Part shown: positions 32,748 to 41,322 of the stretch, piece after piece
How positions within the stretch are numbered: the first letter of the stretch is position 1
Layout: every line of letters starts with the position of its first letter
NCBI RefSeq assembly: GCF_014204935.1
Contig: NZ_JACHMJ010000001.1
Coordinates: 62,001 to 126,000 of the forward strand
Direction of reading: 5' to 3'
DNA length: 64,000 nt
Source: Conyzicola lurida
GTDB taxonomy: Bacteria > Actinomycetota > Actinomycetes > Actinomycetales > Microbacteriaceae
The notes under the pieces: generated by a model
Database searches by the model: none
Seen by the model: only the letters and a program-made list of their open reading frames with translations
What the model was told of the DNA's origin: nothing
Made by a program: the position numbers and the translations under genes

Positions 32748-35700
32748 CAGGCGCGCATCGACAGACCGCGGGGCGTCGCGCTGAATCCGGCGTCGCCCAG
32801 GGCGATGCCGAGCGGGCTGCCGGTGATCGATTCGCCGTCGACCTGTTCGATGCGCAGTTTGCCGAGACCGGTGCGCACGATCGAGGCCAGCGAGGCGGAT
32901 GCCGCGGCGAGCACCCCCTCGTCCGCGGTGAACGTCAGCACGGTCTTGCCGCCGCGTTCCACGTACACGGCCAGGTGCCCGTCGACGAGTACCACGAGCG
33001 ACCCGGCTTTGCGTCCGGGACGGTGGCCGCGGGGCGCGTCGGGTTCGGCGGCCGGCCAGGGCAGCGCCGCGCCGTAGGGCTGCGCGGGGTCGGTCGCTGC
33101 GAGGGTGACCGCGGCGGGCGGCTCGTTGCTCGCGTCGTCGCGGGTGAAGGCGCGCAACCGGTCGACGGTGGCGCCCGTGGCGAACTGTGCGGCACCGAGG
33201 CCCTCCACGAAGTAGCCGCGGCGGGCGCGGCCGATCTCCTCGAACCCGCTGAGCACCTTGTAGGCGAGGCTGAACCCGCCGCGCACACCCTCGCTCTGCA
33301 CCGCGCCGCGGGTGACGACGCCGTGCCGCTCGAGCAGCAGCTCGGCCATCGACTTGGCGCGGATCGTGGTGTCGCCCTCGGCGAGCGGCAGCAACGACCA
33401 GCGTCCGCCGACGTTCGGCGCACCGGCCTGGCTGGGCAGGGTCGGACGGGCGCGGCCGCGGTAGGCGCGGGAGCGCGACGGCGCCCGCTTCGGCGCGGCT
33501 TTGCCGCCGAGGAACGAGCGCAGCGGCGAGAACGTGTCGTTCGTGACGAGTCCGGCCCAGACCAGATCCCAGAGCGCGGTCGTGAGTTCCTTGTCGTCCA
33601 TGCTGCCGACGGCGCCCGAGAGCTGGCGGAAGAAGAACGCGCCGCCGCCGGCGAGGCTGGCGAGGATCGAGCGCTGCAGCTCGGTGGTCTCGTCGCCGCT
33701 CGGGTCCGCGAGGGTGAGCGGCGCGTTGTCGGCGAGGTGCAGGCTGACCCAGCCGTCGCTGCCGGGCAGCGAACCGCGCCCCGACCAGACCACCTCGCCG
33801 GTGAGAGTCAGCTCGTCCAGCCAGGCGGGGCTGTAGTTGCGCAGGCGTGCGGGCAGCACGAGGGTCTCCCAGGCGGATGCCGGCAGGGCGACGCCCGACA
33901 GCTGGTCGATCACCTGCACGAGTCCGTCGATGCCGGTGAGGTTGCTGCCGACGTGCTGCCACGCGGGCAGGAAGCGACCGAGGGTGGCGGCGTCGACCGG
34001 CTCCACCTCGTGGCGCAGGGCGGCGAGCGACCGGCTGCGCAGGCGGCGCAGCACCTCGGTGTCGCACCACTCGCTGCCCGTGGCTCCCGGGCGGAACTCG
34101 CCCTCGACCACGCGGCGTTCGCGCGAGAGCCGGCGCAGGGTGTCGAGCACGACCGCGACGCCGAGCCCGAACCGGGTCGCGACCGCGGACACGGTGAAGG
34201 GGCCGTGGGTGCGCGCGAAGCGCCCGACGAGGTCGCCGAGCGGGTCGGCGACCGGCTCGATGAACGCGGCGGGCACGCCGATCGGCAGGGGGACGCCGAG
34301 CGCGTCGCGTAGGCGAGCGGAGTCCTCGATGCCGGCCCAGCGCTCGGTACCCGCGATGGTGACGCGCAGCACGCGGTTGTCGCGGGCCAGGCCGACCATG
34401 AGCGGATTGAGCCTGTCGAAATCCTCGGGCAGGCCGTCGGTCTGAGTTTCGACAAGCTCAACCCGCTCCGCGATCTCCTCAGTCGACAACGGCCCGAGCA
34501 GGCGCAGCACGTCGACGATCCCCTCGGCGTCTTTCGCGCGACGGTCGGCGGCGAGACGCTGCAGCTCGAGCTCGGTCTGCTCGATGACGCCGGCGTCGAG
34601 CAGTTCGCGCAGTTCCGCGCGGCCGAGCAGCTCGGCGAGCAGCGTCGAGTCGAGCGAGAGGGCGGCGGCGCGGCGCTCGGCGAGCGGCGAATCGCCCTCG
34701 TACATAAACGCGGCGACGTACCCGAACAGCAGCGATCGGGCGAACGGCGACGGCACCTCGGTCTCGGTCTCGACGATGCGGATGCCGCGGCCCTCGATCT
34801 CGGACGCGATGGCGACGAGCGCCGGCAGGTCGTACACGTCTTGCAAGACTTCGCGCACGGTCTCGAGCACGATCGGGAAGCTCGGGAACTTGCGCGCGAC
34901 GTCGAGCAACTGCGACGCCCGCTGCCGCTGCTGCCAGAGCGGGCTGCGCTTGCCGGGGTTGTAGCGCGGCAACAGCAGGGCGCGCGCGGCGCACTCGCGG
35001 AACCGCGATGCGAACAGCGCCGACCCGCCGACCTCCTCGGTCACGATGTCCTGCAGCTCGCCGGGCTCGAACACGAACAGTTCGGCGCCGGGAGGCGCGG
35101 CATCGGTGTCGGGGATGCGCACCACGACGCCGTCGTCGCTGGCCATCGCCGCGCCATCCATGCCCAGCCTGTCTCGAACTCTCGCCCCGACGGCCAAGGC
35201 CCACGGCGCGTGCACCTGCATACCGAAGGGCGAGTGCAGGATGACGCGCCAGTCGCCGAGCTCGTCGCGGAATCTCTCCACGACCAGGGTCTTGTCGGTC
35301 GGCACGTGGCCGGTCGACTGCTTCTGGTCGGCGACGAACGTGATGAGGTTGTTGGCGGCGAACTCGTCGAGCCCGGCGGCCACCATCCGTTCCCGCACCT
35401 CGGTCCCTGAGCTTGTCGAAGGGTCTGTGCCCGTCGACAATTCCGGCGAAGCCGTCGAGATCTCCCGCGTAAACGCCCCGATCGCCCGCCCGAGTTCGGC
35501 GGGCCGGCCGAGGCCGTCGCCCTTCCAGAACGGCACCTTGCCCGGCTGCCCGTAGGCGGGGGAGACCAGGACACGGTCGTGGGTGATGTCCTCGATGCGC
35601 CAGCTCGTGGCGCCGAGGGCGAAGACGTCGCCGACGCGCGACTCGTAGACCATCTCTTCGTCGAGCTCGCCGACGCGCGCCGCCTTCTCGCCGACCATAA

Positions 35701-37381
35701 AGACCCCGAACAGTCCGCGGTCGGGGATCGTGCCGCCCGAGGTGACGGCGAGACGCTGGGCGCCGGGGCGGCCGGTGATGGTGTCGCCGACGCGGTCCCA
35801 GACGATGCGAGGACGCAGCTCGGCGAACTCGTCGCTCGGGTAGAGGCCGCTGAGCAGGTCGAGCGTCGCGACGTAGGCGCTGCGCGGCAGGGTGGCGAAC
35901 GGCGCACTGCGGCGCACGGTATCGAACCACTCCTCGACGCCGAGCGGGCCGAGGGCCACGGCGGCGACCGTCTGCTGGGCGAGCACGTCGAGCGGGTTCG
36001 CGGGGATGGAGATCGCCTCGATCTGGCCGGACAGCATGCGCTCGGCGGCGACCGCGGTGTGCAGCAGGTCGGCGCGGTGCTTGGGGAAGAGCACGCCCTT
36101 CGAGATCTCGCCGACCTGGTGGCCCGCGCGACCGATGCGCTGCAGTCCGCTCGCGACCGACGGCGGCGACTCGACCTGTACGACGAGGTCGACGGCGCCC
36201 ATGTCGATGCCGAGTTCGAGCGAGCTCGTCGCGACGACGCAGCGCAGGCGTCCGCTCTTCAGGTCGTCCTCGATGCCGGCGCGCTGGTCTTTGCTGACGC
36301 TGCCGTGGTGCGCGCGGGCGAGCAGGGGAGCGGCGCCGGAGGTGGAGCCTGCCTGCGCCATCATCTGGGCGGGCGCGGCAGCGGGTCGAGCCTGTCGTGG
36401 CCCCTCCGACGTGATTGCGCCGACGGCGGTTTCGACAAGCTCAACCCGCGATAGTTCCCGCTCCTCGTAGATCTCATTCAGCCGCGCCGTCAGCCGCTCG
36501 GCCAGGCGCCGCGAGTTGGCGAAGACGATGGTCGAGCGGTGGTCGAGGATCAGGTCGACGATCCGCTCCTCGACGTGCGGCCAGATCGAGCCCTGCGGCG
36601 TCGCCCCGGCGGCGGACCCCTCGAGCGCGGGCGCGCTGCCGAGCTCCGTCATGTCTTCGACCGGCACGACGACGCTGAGGTCGAACCGCTTGCTCGACTC
36701 GGGCTGCACGATCGTCACGGGGGCGTTGCCGGCGAGGAATCGCGCCACTTCTTCGCGCGGCCGCACGGTGGCGCTCAGCCCGATGCGCTGCGCGGGCTTC
36801 GCGAGCAGCGAGTCGAGCCGCTCGAGCGAGACCGCGAGGTGGGCGCCGCGCTTGGTCGACGCGACGGCGTGCACCTCGTCGATGATGACCGTCTCGACCC
36901 CCACGAGCGTCTCTTTCGCGGCGCTCGTGAGCATCAGGTACAGCGATTCAGGGGTGGTGATGAGGATGTCGGGAGGCGTGCGGGCCAGCACGCGCCGGTC
37001 GCCGGGAGTGGTGTCGCCCGAACGCACGCCGACGGTCACCTCGGGGGCCGCGAGCCCCAGGCGCTTCGCCGTCTGCGTGACGCCGACGAGCGGGGCGCGC
37101 AGGTTGCGCTCCACGTCGACGCCGAGCGCTTTGAGCGGGGAGATGTAGAGCACGCGGGTGCGGTGCAGCGGGTTCTCGGGCGGGGGAGTCGACGCCAGTT
37201 TGTCGATCGCCCAGAGGAACGCCGCGAGGGTCTTGCCCGAGCCGGTCGGGGCGACGACGAGGGCGTGGCTGCCGCTCGAGACTGCTGTCCACGCGCCGAG
37301 CTGCGCGGTCGTCGGCTGCGGGAAGGCACCCGAAAACCACTCCCGGGTCGCGGGAGAGAATTTGTCGAGCACGTCGCCCAT
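32747..37381 (-). CDS. lhr: Lhr-type ATP-dependent DNA helicase
   Basis: 1544 residues, the full-length two-part Lhr. The N-terminal helicase core contains Walker A APTGSGKT (about 44-51), DEVH in VIIDEVHAVAST, the Q-motif-like PQPTTAQLGAW, and RecA2 motifs LELGIDMGAVD and QRIGRAGHQVGE. A winged-helix and beta-barrel region follows (NPLDVLAQQTVAAVALG...), and the long Lhr C-terminal domain ends at SMRA. It unwinds DNA 3'-5' and is implicated in repair with nei. Start ATG 37381. Two family A doublets and a single unit are translated in frame inside it (RVELVET segments at about residues 305-330 and 970-995, and DPSTSSGTE near 655). Confidence 0.93.
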   Translation of the reverse strand: MGDVLDKFSPATREWFSGAFPQPTTAQLGAWTAVSSGSHALVVAPTGSGKTLAAFLWAIDKLASTPPPENPLHRTRVLYISPLKALGVDVERNLRAPLVGVTQTAKRLGLAAPEVTVGVRSGDTTPGDRRVLARTPPDILITTPESLYLMLTSAAKETLVGVETVIIDEVHAVASTKRGAHLAVSLERLDSLLAKPAQRIGLSATVRPREEVARFLAGNAPVTIVQPESSKRFDLSVVVPVEDMTELGSAPALEGSAAGATPQGSIWPHVEERIVDLILDHRSTIVFANSRRLAERLTARLNEIYEERELSRVELVETAVGAITSEGPRQARPAAAPAQMMAQAGSTSGAAPLLARAHHGSVSKDQRAGIEDDLKSGRLRCVVATSSLELGIDMGAVDLVVQVESPPSVASGLQRIGRAGHQVGEISKGVLFPKHRADLLHTAVAAERMLSGQIEAISIPANPLDVLAQQTVAAVALGPLGVEEWFDTVRRSAPFATLPRSAYVATLDLLSGLYPSDEFAELRPRIVWDRVGDTITGRPGAQRLAVTSGGTIPDRGLFGVFMVGEKAARVGELDEEMVYESRVGDVFALGATSWRIEDITHDRVLVSPAYGQPGKVPFWKGDGLGRPAELGRAIGAFTREISTASPELSTGTDPSTSSGTEVRERMVAAGLDEFAANNLITFVADQKQSTGHVPTDKTLVVERFRDELGDWRVILHSPFGMQVHAPWALAVGARVRDRLGMDGAAMASDDGVVVRIPDTDAAPPGAELFVFEPGELQDIVTEEVGGSALFASRFRECAARALLLPRYNPGKRSPLWQQRQRASQLLDVARKFPSFPIVLETVREVLQDVYDLPALVAIASEIEGRGIRIVETETEVPSPFARSLLFGYVAAFMYEGDSPLAERRAAALSLDSTLLAELLGRAELRELLDAGVIEQTELELQRLAADRRAKDAEGIVDVLRLLGPLSTEEIAERVELVETQTDGLPEDFDRLNPLMVGLARDNRVLRVTIAGTERWAGIEDSARLRDALGVPLPIGVPAAFIEPVADPLGDLVGRFARTHGPFTVSAVATRFGLGVAVVLDTLRRLSRERRVVEGEFRPGATGSEWCDTEVLRRLRSRSLAALRHEVEPVDAATLGRFLPAWQHVGSNLTGIDGLVQVIDQLSGVALPASAWETLVLPARLRNYSPAWLDELTLTGEVVWSGRGSLPGSDGWVSLHLADNAPLTLADPSGDETTELQRSILASLAGGGAFFFRQLSGAVGSMDDKELTTALWDLVWAGLVTNDTFSPLRSFLGGKAAPKRAPSRSRAYRGRARPTLPSQAGAPNVGGRWSLLPLAEGDTTIRAKSMAELLLERHGVVTRGAVQSEGVRGGFSLAYKVLSGFEEIGRARRGYFVEGLGAAQFATGATVDRLRAFTRDDASNEPPAAVTLAATDPAQPYGAALPWPAAEPDAPRGHRPGRKAGSLVVLVDGHLAVYVERGGKTVLTFTADEGVLAAASASLASIVRTGLGKLRIEQVDGESITGSPLGIALGDAGFSATPRGLSMRA
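34402..34466. repeat. Family A inverted doublet inside lhr (downstream)
   Basis: Left unit: GGATT (34404-34408), GAGCCTGTCGA (34409-34419), AATCC (34420-34424). Right unit, inverted: core TCGACAAGCTC (34449-34459) with AACCC after it. The stems covary with other copies. 65 bp, translated in frame on the minus strand as RVELVETQTDGLPEDFDRLN. Confidence 0.8.
35405..35423 (+). repeat. Family A single unit inside lhr
   Basis: CCCT (35405-35408), core GAGCTTGTCGA (35409-35419), AGGG (35420-35423). Translated on the minus strand as part of DPSTSSGTE. Confidence 0.72.
36381..36449. repeat. Family A inverted doublet inside lhr (upstream)
   Basis: Left unit: GGGTC (36383-36387), GAGCCTGTCGT (36388-36398), GGCCC (36399-36403), pairing with one wobble. 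Right unit inverted: core TCGACAAGCTC (36432-36442), AACCC after it. 69 bp, translated on the minus strand as RVELVETAVGAITS and on. Confidence 0.78.
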
Positions 37382-37436
37382 CCGACTATCTTCGCCGGTA
37401 CCGCCGACATTCGCCTGAGCGCGAGGGGCGATGCCC

Positions 37437-38147
37437 TCAGGGCTTATAGTTCGGGTCCCGGAATTCCTCGAACTCGCCGGGGCGCGCGGGCGTGGGCGGA
37501 GCCGCCGGCCGCACCGCGTCCGGAGGAGACGGGAACGTCGGAGGCGCGGGATACACCGGCGGCGCGGGGAGGGCCGGCGTCGGCTGCGCGACTGCCTCCG
37601 GCTGGGGAGTCGCGCCCCCGGCATCCGACACGGAGAGCGGGTCGGCGGCGACCGGCGGCACGAACGGGGCGGCCGGTGCGGCAGCGGCCCGGAAGGCCGA
37701 GCGCAGCAGCTGGAAGCAGCCGAGCGCGCCGAAGAGCAGGGCCAGCCCGAAGTTCGGGAGGTAGGAGCCCGCGACGCCGGGGATCGACAGGATCTGCTGC
37801 AGCTGGGTCCAGAACTCGGGGGAGACGAGGGAGGAGAAGACGTCCTGTCCGGTCTGTGCGGTCCAGAAGTCGAGCACGTCGCTCACCACACCGGCGGCGA
37901 AGGCGAGAAGCAGGGTGACGATCGTGACGATGGCCACCCGCACCGCGCCCTGGCGGCCGAGCACGCCGGCGCCGAAACGGTAGAGCGCGATCGCGAGGAA
38001 CGCGACACCGAATCCGACGATCGAGGCGACGAAACCGAAGCGCCACAGCACCACCCAGGCGACTATGCCGACCGGGATCGCGAGCAGCGAGAAGACGGTG
38101 CCTCTCGCGACGTTCTCGACGGGTGTGTCCTCGAATGCGTTGGTCAC
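37437..38147 (-). CDS. Membrane protein with proline-rich C-terminal tail, unknown
   Basis: 236 residues. Four hydrophobic helices (about 15-38, 42-60, 66-90 and 130-148) are followed by a disordered tail of about 75 residues rich in Pro and Ala (VAQPTPALPAPPVYPAPPTFPSPPD) that ends in the conserved-looking REFEEFRDPNYKP-like sequence. It lies 55 bp downstream of the lhr start side, in the same orientation as lhr and upstream of it, so it could share a transcript. Family not recognised. Confidence 0.65.
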   Translation of the reverse strand: MTNAFEDTPVENVARGTVFSLLAIPVGIVAWVVLWRFGFVASIVGFGVAFLAIALYRFGAGVLGRQGAVRVAIVTIVTLLLAFAAGVVSDVLDFWTAQTGQDVFSSLVSPEFWTQLQQILSIPGVAGSYLPNFGLALLFGALGCFQLLRSAFRAAAAPAAPFVPPVAADPLSVSDAGGATPQPEAVAQPTPALPAPPVYPAPPTFPSPPDAVRPAAPPTPARPGEFEEFRDPNYKP

Positions 38148-38270
38148 TGCTGTCTCCCCGGGTCTACGTGTTCCACCACGCTAGCGAGCGGCGGCCGATT
38201 AGTCGAGAGTAACTCCAATTCACCACGGAGAGTTGGACCGCGGCCGGGCGGGAATGAGTAAGAATGGAGC

Positions 38271-38813
38271 ATGAGCTCCGTAGGCACCCCAGATCCCAAT
38301 TCCGGCTGGCTGTCAGAGGAGGAGCTCGCTGAGACGCGTCGCCGACTTCCCCTGCTCTACGTCGAGGCGGTCCCCGTCCGGGTCGACGGCCTCGGCCGCG
38401 TCACCGAGGTCGGCATGCTGCTGCGGGCCTCGCCCGAGGGTGCCATCACGCGCACGCTCGTCTCGGGACGCGTCATGTACGGCGAGACCCTGCGCGATGC
38501 GCTGTTCCGCCACCTCGAGAAGGACCTCGGACCAATGGCCTTCCCGCTGCTTCCGGCTAGCCCCGTGCCGTTCTCGGTCGCCGAGTTCTTCCCGTGGCCG
38601 GGCGAGAGCCAGTTCACCGATGCCCGCCAGCACGCGGTCGCGCTCGCCTACGTCGTACCCGTCACGGGAACGTGCGACCCCCGCCAGGACGCCCTGGAAC
38701 TGACATGGATGTCGCCGGCCGAGGCCGTCTCCGCCGACACGGTCGCGGACCTCGAGGGCGGTCGCGGTGCCCTGGTGCGCGCCGCACTCGCGTCGGTCGG
38801 CGTGCTGCCCTAA
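38271..38813 (+). CDS. DUF4916-type NUDIX-fold protein
   Basis: 180 residues. It opens with PNSGWLSEEELAETRRRLPLLYVEAVPVRVDGLGRVTEVGMLLR, the pattern of actinobacterial DUF4916 proteins placed in the NUDIX superfamily. The usual NUDIX box (GxxxxxExxxREUxEExGU) is not intact: the corresponding stretch is GRVMYGETLRDALFRHLEKDLG, so the catalytic Glu residues are mostly missing and hydrolysis is uncertain. The later TWMSPAEAVSAD is typical. It might be a ligand-binding relative. Convergent with the DEAD-box helicase gene. Confidence 0.78.
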   Translation: MSSVGTPDPNSGWLSEEELAETRRRLPLLYVEAVPVRVDGLGRVTEVGMLLRASPEGAITRTLVSGRVMYGETLRDALFRHLEKDLGPMAFPLLPASPVPFSVAEFFPWPGESQFTDARQHAVALAYVVPVTGTCDPRQDALELTWMSPAEAVSADTVADLEGGRGALVRAALASVGVLP

Positions 38814-38828
38814 CCGGTCACCCTCAGC

Positions 38829-38849
38829 GGGTTGAGCCTGTCGAAACCC
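38829..38849 (+). repeat. Family A hairpin repeat downstream of the DUF4916 gene
   Basis: GGGTT (38829-38833), core GAGCCTGTCGA (38834-38844), AACCC (38845-38849). It lies 15 bp after the stop codon, just before a terminator. Confidence 0.78.
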
Positions 38850-38864
38850 TCACGCCGACAACCA

Positions 38865-38896
38865 AAAACGGCCCCCGCTTCCGCGGGGGCCGTTTT
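38865..38896. terminator. Bidirectional intrinsic terminator
   Basis: AAAACGGCCCCCGC (38865-38878) pairs perfectly with GCGGGGGCCGTTTT (38883-38896) over a TTCC loop. The A/T ends make a U tract on both strands, so it serves both convergent genes. Confidence 0.9.
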
Positions 38897-38909
38897 CAAT
38901 TGTGGCTAC

Positions 38910-40412
38910 CTAGCCCTGGGCGCGACGGCCCTGGCGACGCTCGCCGCCGGACTGCTCGGCGTAGCCGGAGTTGCCGCCGGTCGAGGTCGAGTAGGTGCGC
39001 GGTGCGGCGGCCGGACGGCCACCACCGGTTGCTCCGCCACGGCGGGCGCCGCCGGAGCGACCTCCGGCCGCGGGTGCACCGGCTGCTGCGGGGCGTCCGT
39101 TGCGGTCGCGACGGGGAGCAGCGTCGCCGCCACCCTCGCGGCCGGCGCGCTTGCGCTGCGCGTTGGCGCCCTGCGAGCGACCGCCCTGGCTCTGCCCGCG
39201 GACGGGCTCGGCGGCGCGGGGCTGCGGCTTGACGTACTCGGCGACCTCGCCGACGAGGGCGATGACGGCGGGCGAGTCGGCCGTGACGCGCTGCGGCGTG
39301 ACGGTGATCGCGGCCTTGCGCAGGAGCTGCGCGGTGTCCTTGCGCTGTTCGGGCAGGACGAGCGTGACGACCTCGCCCTCCTTGCCGGCACGGGCGGTGC
39401 GGCCCGAGCGGTGCAGGTACGCCTTGTGCTCGGCCGGCGGGTCGACGTGGATCACGAGCTCGATGTCATCGACGTGCACACCGCGCGCCGCGACATCCGT
39501 GGCCACGAGGACGCGCGAGGTGCCGGCGGCGAACGCGGCGAGGTTGCGGTCGCGGGCGACCTGCGAGAGGTTGCCGTGCAGGTCGACGGCGGGGATGCCG
39601 GAATCGGTGAGCTGGCGGGCGAGCTTCTTCGCGTGGTGCTTGGTGCGCATGAACAGGATGCGACGGCCCTGGCCCGAGGCGAGCTTCTCGATGAGGAGAC
39701 GCTTGGACTCGACCGAGTCGACCTCGAACACGTGGTGGGTCATGGCGGAGACGTGGCTGGTGGCCTCGTCGACCGAGTGCAGCACCTCGTTGTGGAGGTA
39801 GCGGCGCACGAGCTTGTCCACGCCGTTGTCGAGGGTCGCGCTGAACAGCATGCGCTGTCCGGTCGACGGGGTCTTGTCCATGATGCGGGTGACGACCGGC
39901 AGGAAGCCGAGGTCGGCCATGTGGTCCGCCTCGTCGAGGATCGAGATCTCGACCGAGTCGAGGTTGACGAAGCCCTGCTTCATGAGGTCCTCGAGGCGGC
40001 CGGGGCAGGCGACGACGATGTCGACACCGGCCTTGAGTGCCGCGACCTGGCGCTGCTGGCTGACGCCGCCGAAGATGGTGGTCGACTTGAGGCCGTACGC
40101 GTCGGCGAGTGGGGTCAGCGCGACGGTGATCTGCGTGGCGAGCTCACGGGTCGGCGCGAGGATCAGCGCGAGCGGACGGTTCGGGCGACGGCTTCCACCG
40201 GCGAGCTTGCCGCCGAGGCGGGCGACCATGGGGATGGAGAACGCGAGGGTCTTGCCGGAGCCGGTCTTTCCGCGGCCGAGGACGTCGCGGCCTGACAGGG
40301 TGTCGGGGAGCGTGTCGACCTGGATCGGGAACGGGGCGTCGATTCCCTGGGCGGCGAGAGCCGCGACGAGGGGAGCCGGAACGCCGAGCGCGGCGAAGGA
40401 GTTTTCAGACAT
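38910..40412 (-). CDS. DEAD-box ATP-dependent RNA helicase
   Basis: 500 residues. The helicase core (about 1-375) has the Q motif IDAPFPIQVDTLP, motif I GKTGSGKT, motif Ia PTRELATQI, motif II DEAD (SILDEADHMADLGF), motif III SAT (MLFSATLDN), motif V ATDVAARGVHVDD and motif VI HRSGRTAR. The C-terminal 120 residues are low-complexity Gly/Arg/Ala-rich with RGQSQGGRSQG and RNGRPAAAG, an RNA-binding tail. It belongs to the cold-shock/RNA-decay helicases of the RhlE/CsdA kind. The 5' leader is long (about 280 bp gap), often seen in cold-inducible helicase genes. Confidence 0.92.
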   Translation of the reverse strand: MSENSFAALGVPAPLVAALAAQGIDAPFPIQVDTLPDTLSGRDVLGRGKTGSGKTLAFSIPMVARLGGKLAGGSRRPNRPLALILAPTRELATQITVALTPLADAYGLKSTTIFGGVSQQRQVAALKAGVDIVVACPGRLEDLMKQGFVNLDSVEISILDEADHMADLGFLPVVTRIMDKTPSTGQRMLFSATLDNGVDKLVRRYLHNEVLHSVDEATSHVSAMTHHVFEVDSVESKRLLIEKLASGQGRRILFMRTKHHAKKLARQLTDSGIPAVDLHGNLSQVARDRNLAAFAAGTSRVLVATDVAARGVHVDDIELVIHVDPPAEHKAYLHRSGRTARAGKEGEVVTLVLPEQRKDTAQLLRKAAITVTPQRVTADSPAVIALVGEVAEYVKPQPRAAEPVRGQSQGGRSQGANAQRKRAGREGGGDAAPRRDRNGRPAAAGAPAAGGRSGGARRGGATGGGRPAAAPRTYSTSTGGNSGYAEQSGGERRQGRRAQG

Positions 40413-40698
40413 AGGGGTGGTGGTGCCTTTCGGGCATCGGTGTGCACACCCCCGCGCAGCGAAGAGCTGTTTGGAGAGGTGCTTGGCGAAGGTGGCGATG
40501 GCCACATCCGTTCGCCGGAGAAAGTTTCTACGAGCTCAGTGCTTCTGATTGGCACATGAACGAGAAGAGTAAGCGTTCAACGACGCAGGGGATCCGTCAT
40601 GGATCCGCAAGTGAGTTCAGGCTAGCACACGGGCTTTTCAGAACGCCGGATGCCGCGGCTCGGGCATCCGCCGGCCCCGGCCGCGGCATCCGCTCTGC
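40413..40698 (-). promoter_or_regulatory. Long leader region of the DEAD-box gene
   Basis: 286 bp without a supported gene. GGATCC occurs twice in a short imperfect dyad near 40590. The region nearer the DUF1684 end carries an inverted pair of the 10-mer GGATGCCGCG (40648) and CGCGGCATCC (40682-40691). Promoter position is unclear; a long 5' UTR is likely. Confidence 0.4.
40648..40691. terminator. Inverted pair of the GGATGCCGCG motif
   Basis: GGATGCCGCG (40648-40657) and CGCGGCATCC (40682-40691) pair with a GC-rich loop, next to the stop codon of the DUF1684 gene (stop at 40699). Plausible terminator for that gene. Confidence 0.5.
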
Positions 40699-41313
40699 CT
40701 AGTGGGCCCCGTCGTACCGCTCGCCCACGGGGATCTCGACGGCGACCCGGTTGCCGAGCGGTGCGAGCGGGCACGCCCACGCGGGGTCGTACGCGCACGA
40801 CGGGTTGTAGGCGAAGTTGAAGTCGAGCACGAGGGTGTTCGGAGCGCCCGACGAGTTGAGCGAGGCGCCCTTGATCGAGTCGACGAGGTAGCGGCCGCCG
40901 CCGTAGGTTCCGCCGGGCTTGCCCGCGAGGGCGTCGCGCACCGGGATGAATATGCCGCCGCCGTAGGAGGCGAGCCGCCAGACGTCGAGCGTGCCGACCC
41001 CCGGGACGTCGGCGATGCCGAGCCGCTCGAACGGCACGACGCCGTCGGTGCCGGTCTCGAAGTCGAATCGCGCGGGCTCGGCCTCCTGGACCTCGACCTC
41101 GAAGCGCCAGTCGGGGTCGTAGGGGCGCGTGGGCAGGCCGGTGAAGACCGCGAGGTCGTCGGGCAGCAGCGGCGACGACGGGTGTTCTGCGAACAGCCGG
41201 TCGCGCTCGCGGCGCCAGAGGTCGTGGGCCGCGTACAGGTCCGTGGACTCGCGCACGGCGGCGTAGATGGCGAACACCTGGCGCCGCCAGTCGGCGACTT
41301 CGAAAGCGGTCAT
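40699..41313 (-). CDS. DUF1684 family protein
   Basis: 204 residues. Typical blocks are VFAIYAAVRESTD...DLWRRERDRLFAEHPSSPLL near the N-terminus, then FEVEVQEAEPARF, YGGGIFIPVRDALAGKPGGTYGGGRYLVDSIKGA and the ending LVLDFNFAYNPSCAYDPAWACPLAPLGNRVAVEIPVGER. The PSCAY...WACPLAP cysteines are conserved in the family and could bind metal. Function is undescribed. It lies 9 bp downstream of the SDR gene in the same direction and is likely co-transcribed. Confidence 0.9.
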   Translation of the reverse strand: MTAFEVADWRRQVFAIYAAVRESTDLYAAHDLWRRERDRLFAEHPSSPLLPDDLAVFTGLPTRPYDPDWRFEVEVQEAEPARFDFETGTDGVVPFERLGIADVPGVGTLDVWRLASYGGGIFIPVRDALAGKPGGTYGGGRYLVDSIKGASLNSSGAPNTLVLDFNFAYNPSCAYDPAWACPLAPLGNRVAVEIPVGERYDGAH

Positions 41314-41322
41314 CTGCTCAGG

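Noticed and set aside
34402-36449. CRISPR-like reading of the family A repeats
   Set aside because: Units are inverted, irregularly spaced and inside a gene; there are no regular direct repeats or cas genes.
37382-37624. An N-terminal extension of lhr (open frame continues to 37624)
   Set aside because: It overlaps the tail of the upstream membrane protein gene and is Arg-rich shadow; ATG 37381 starts the normal Lhr sequence.
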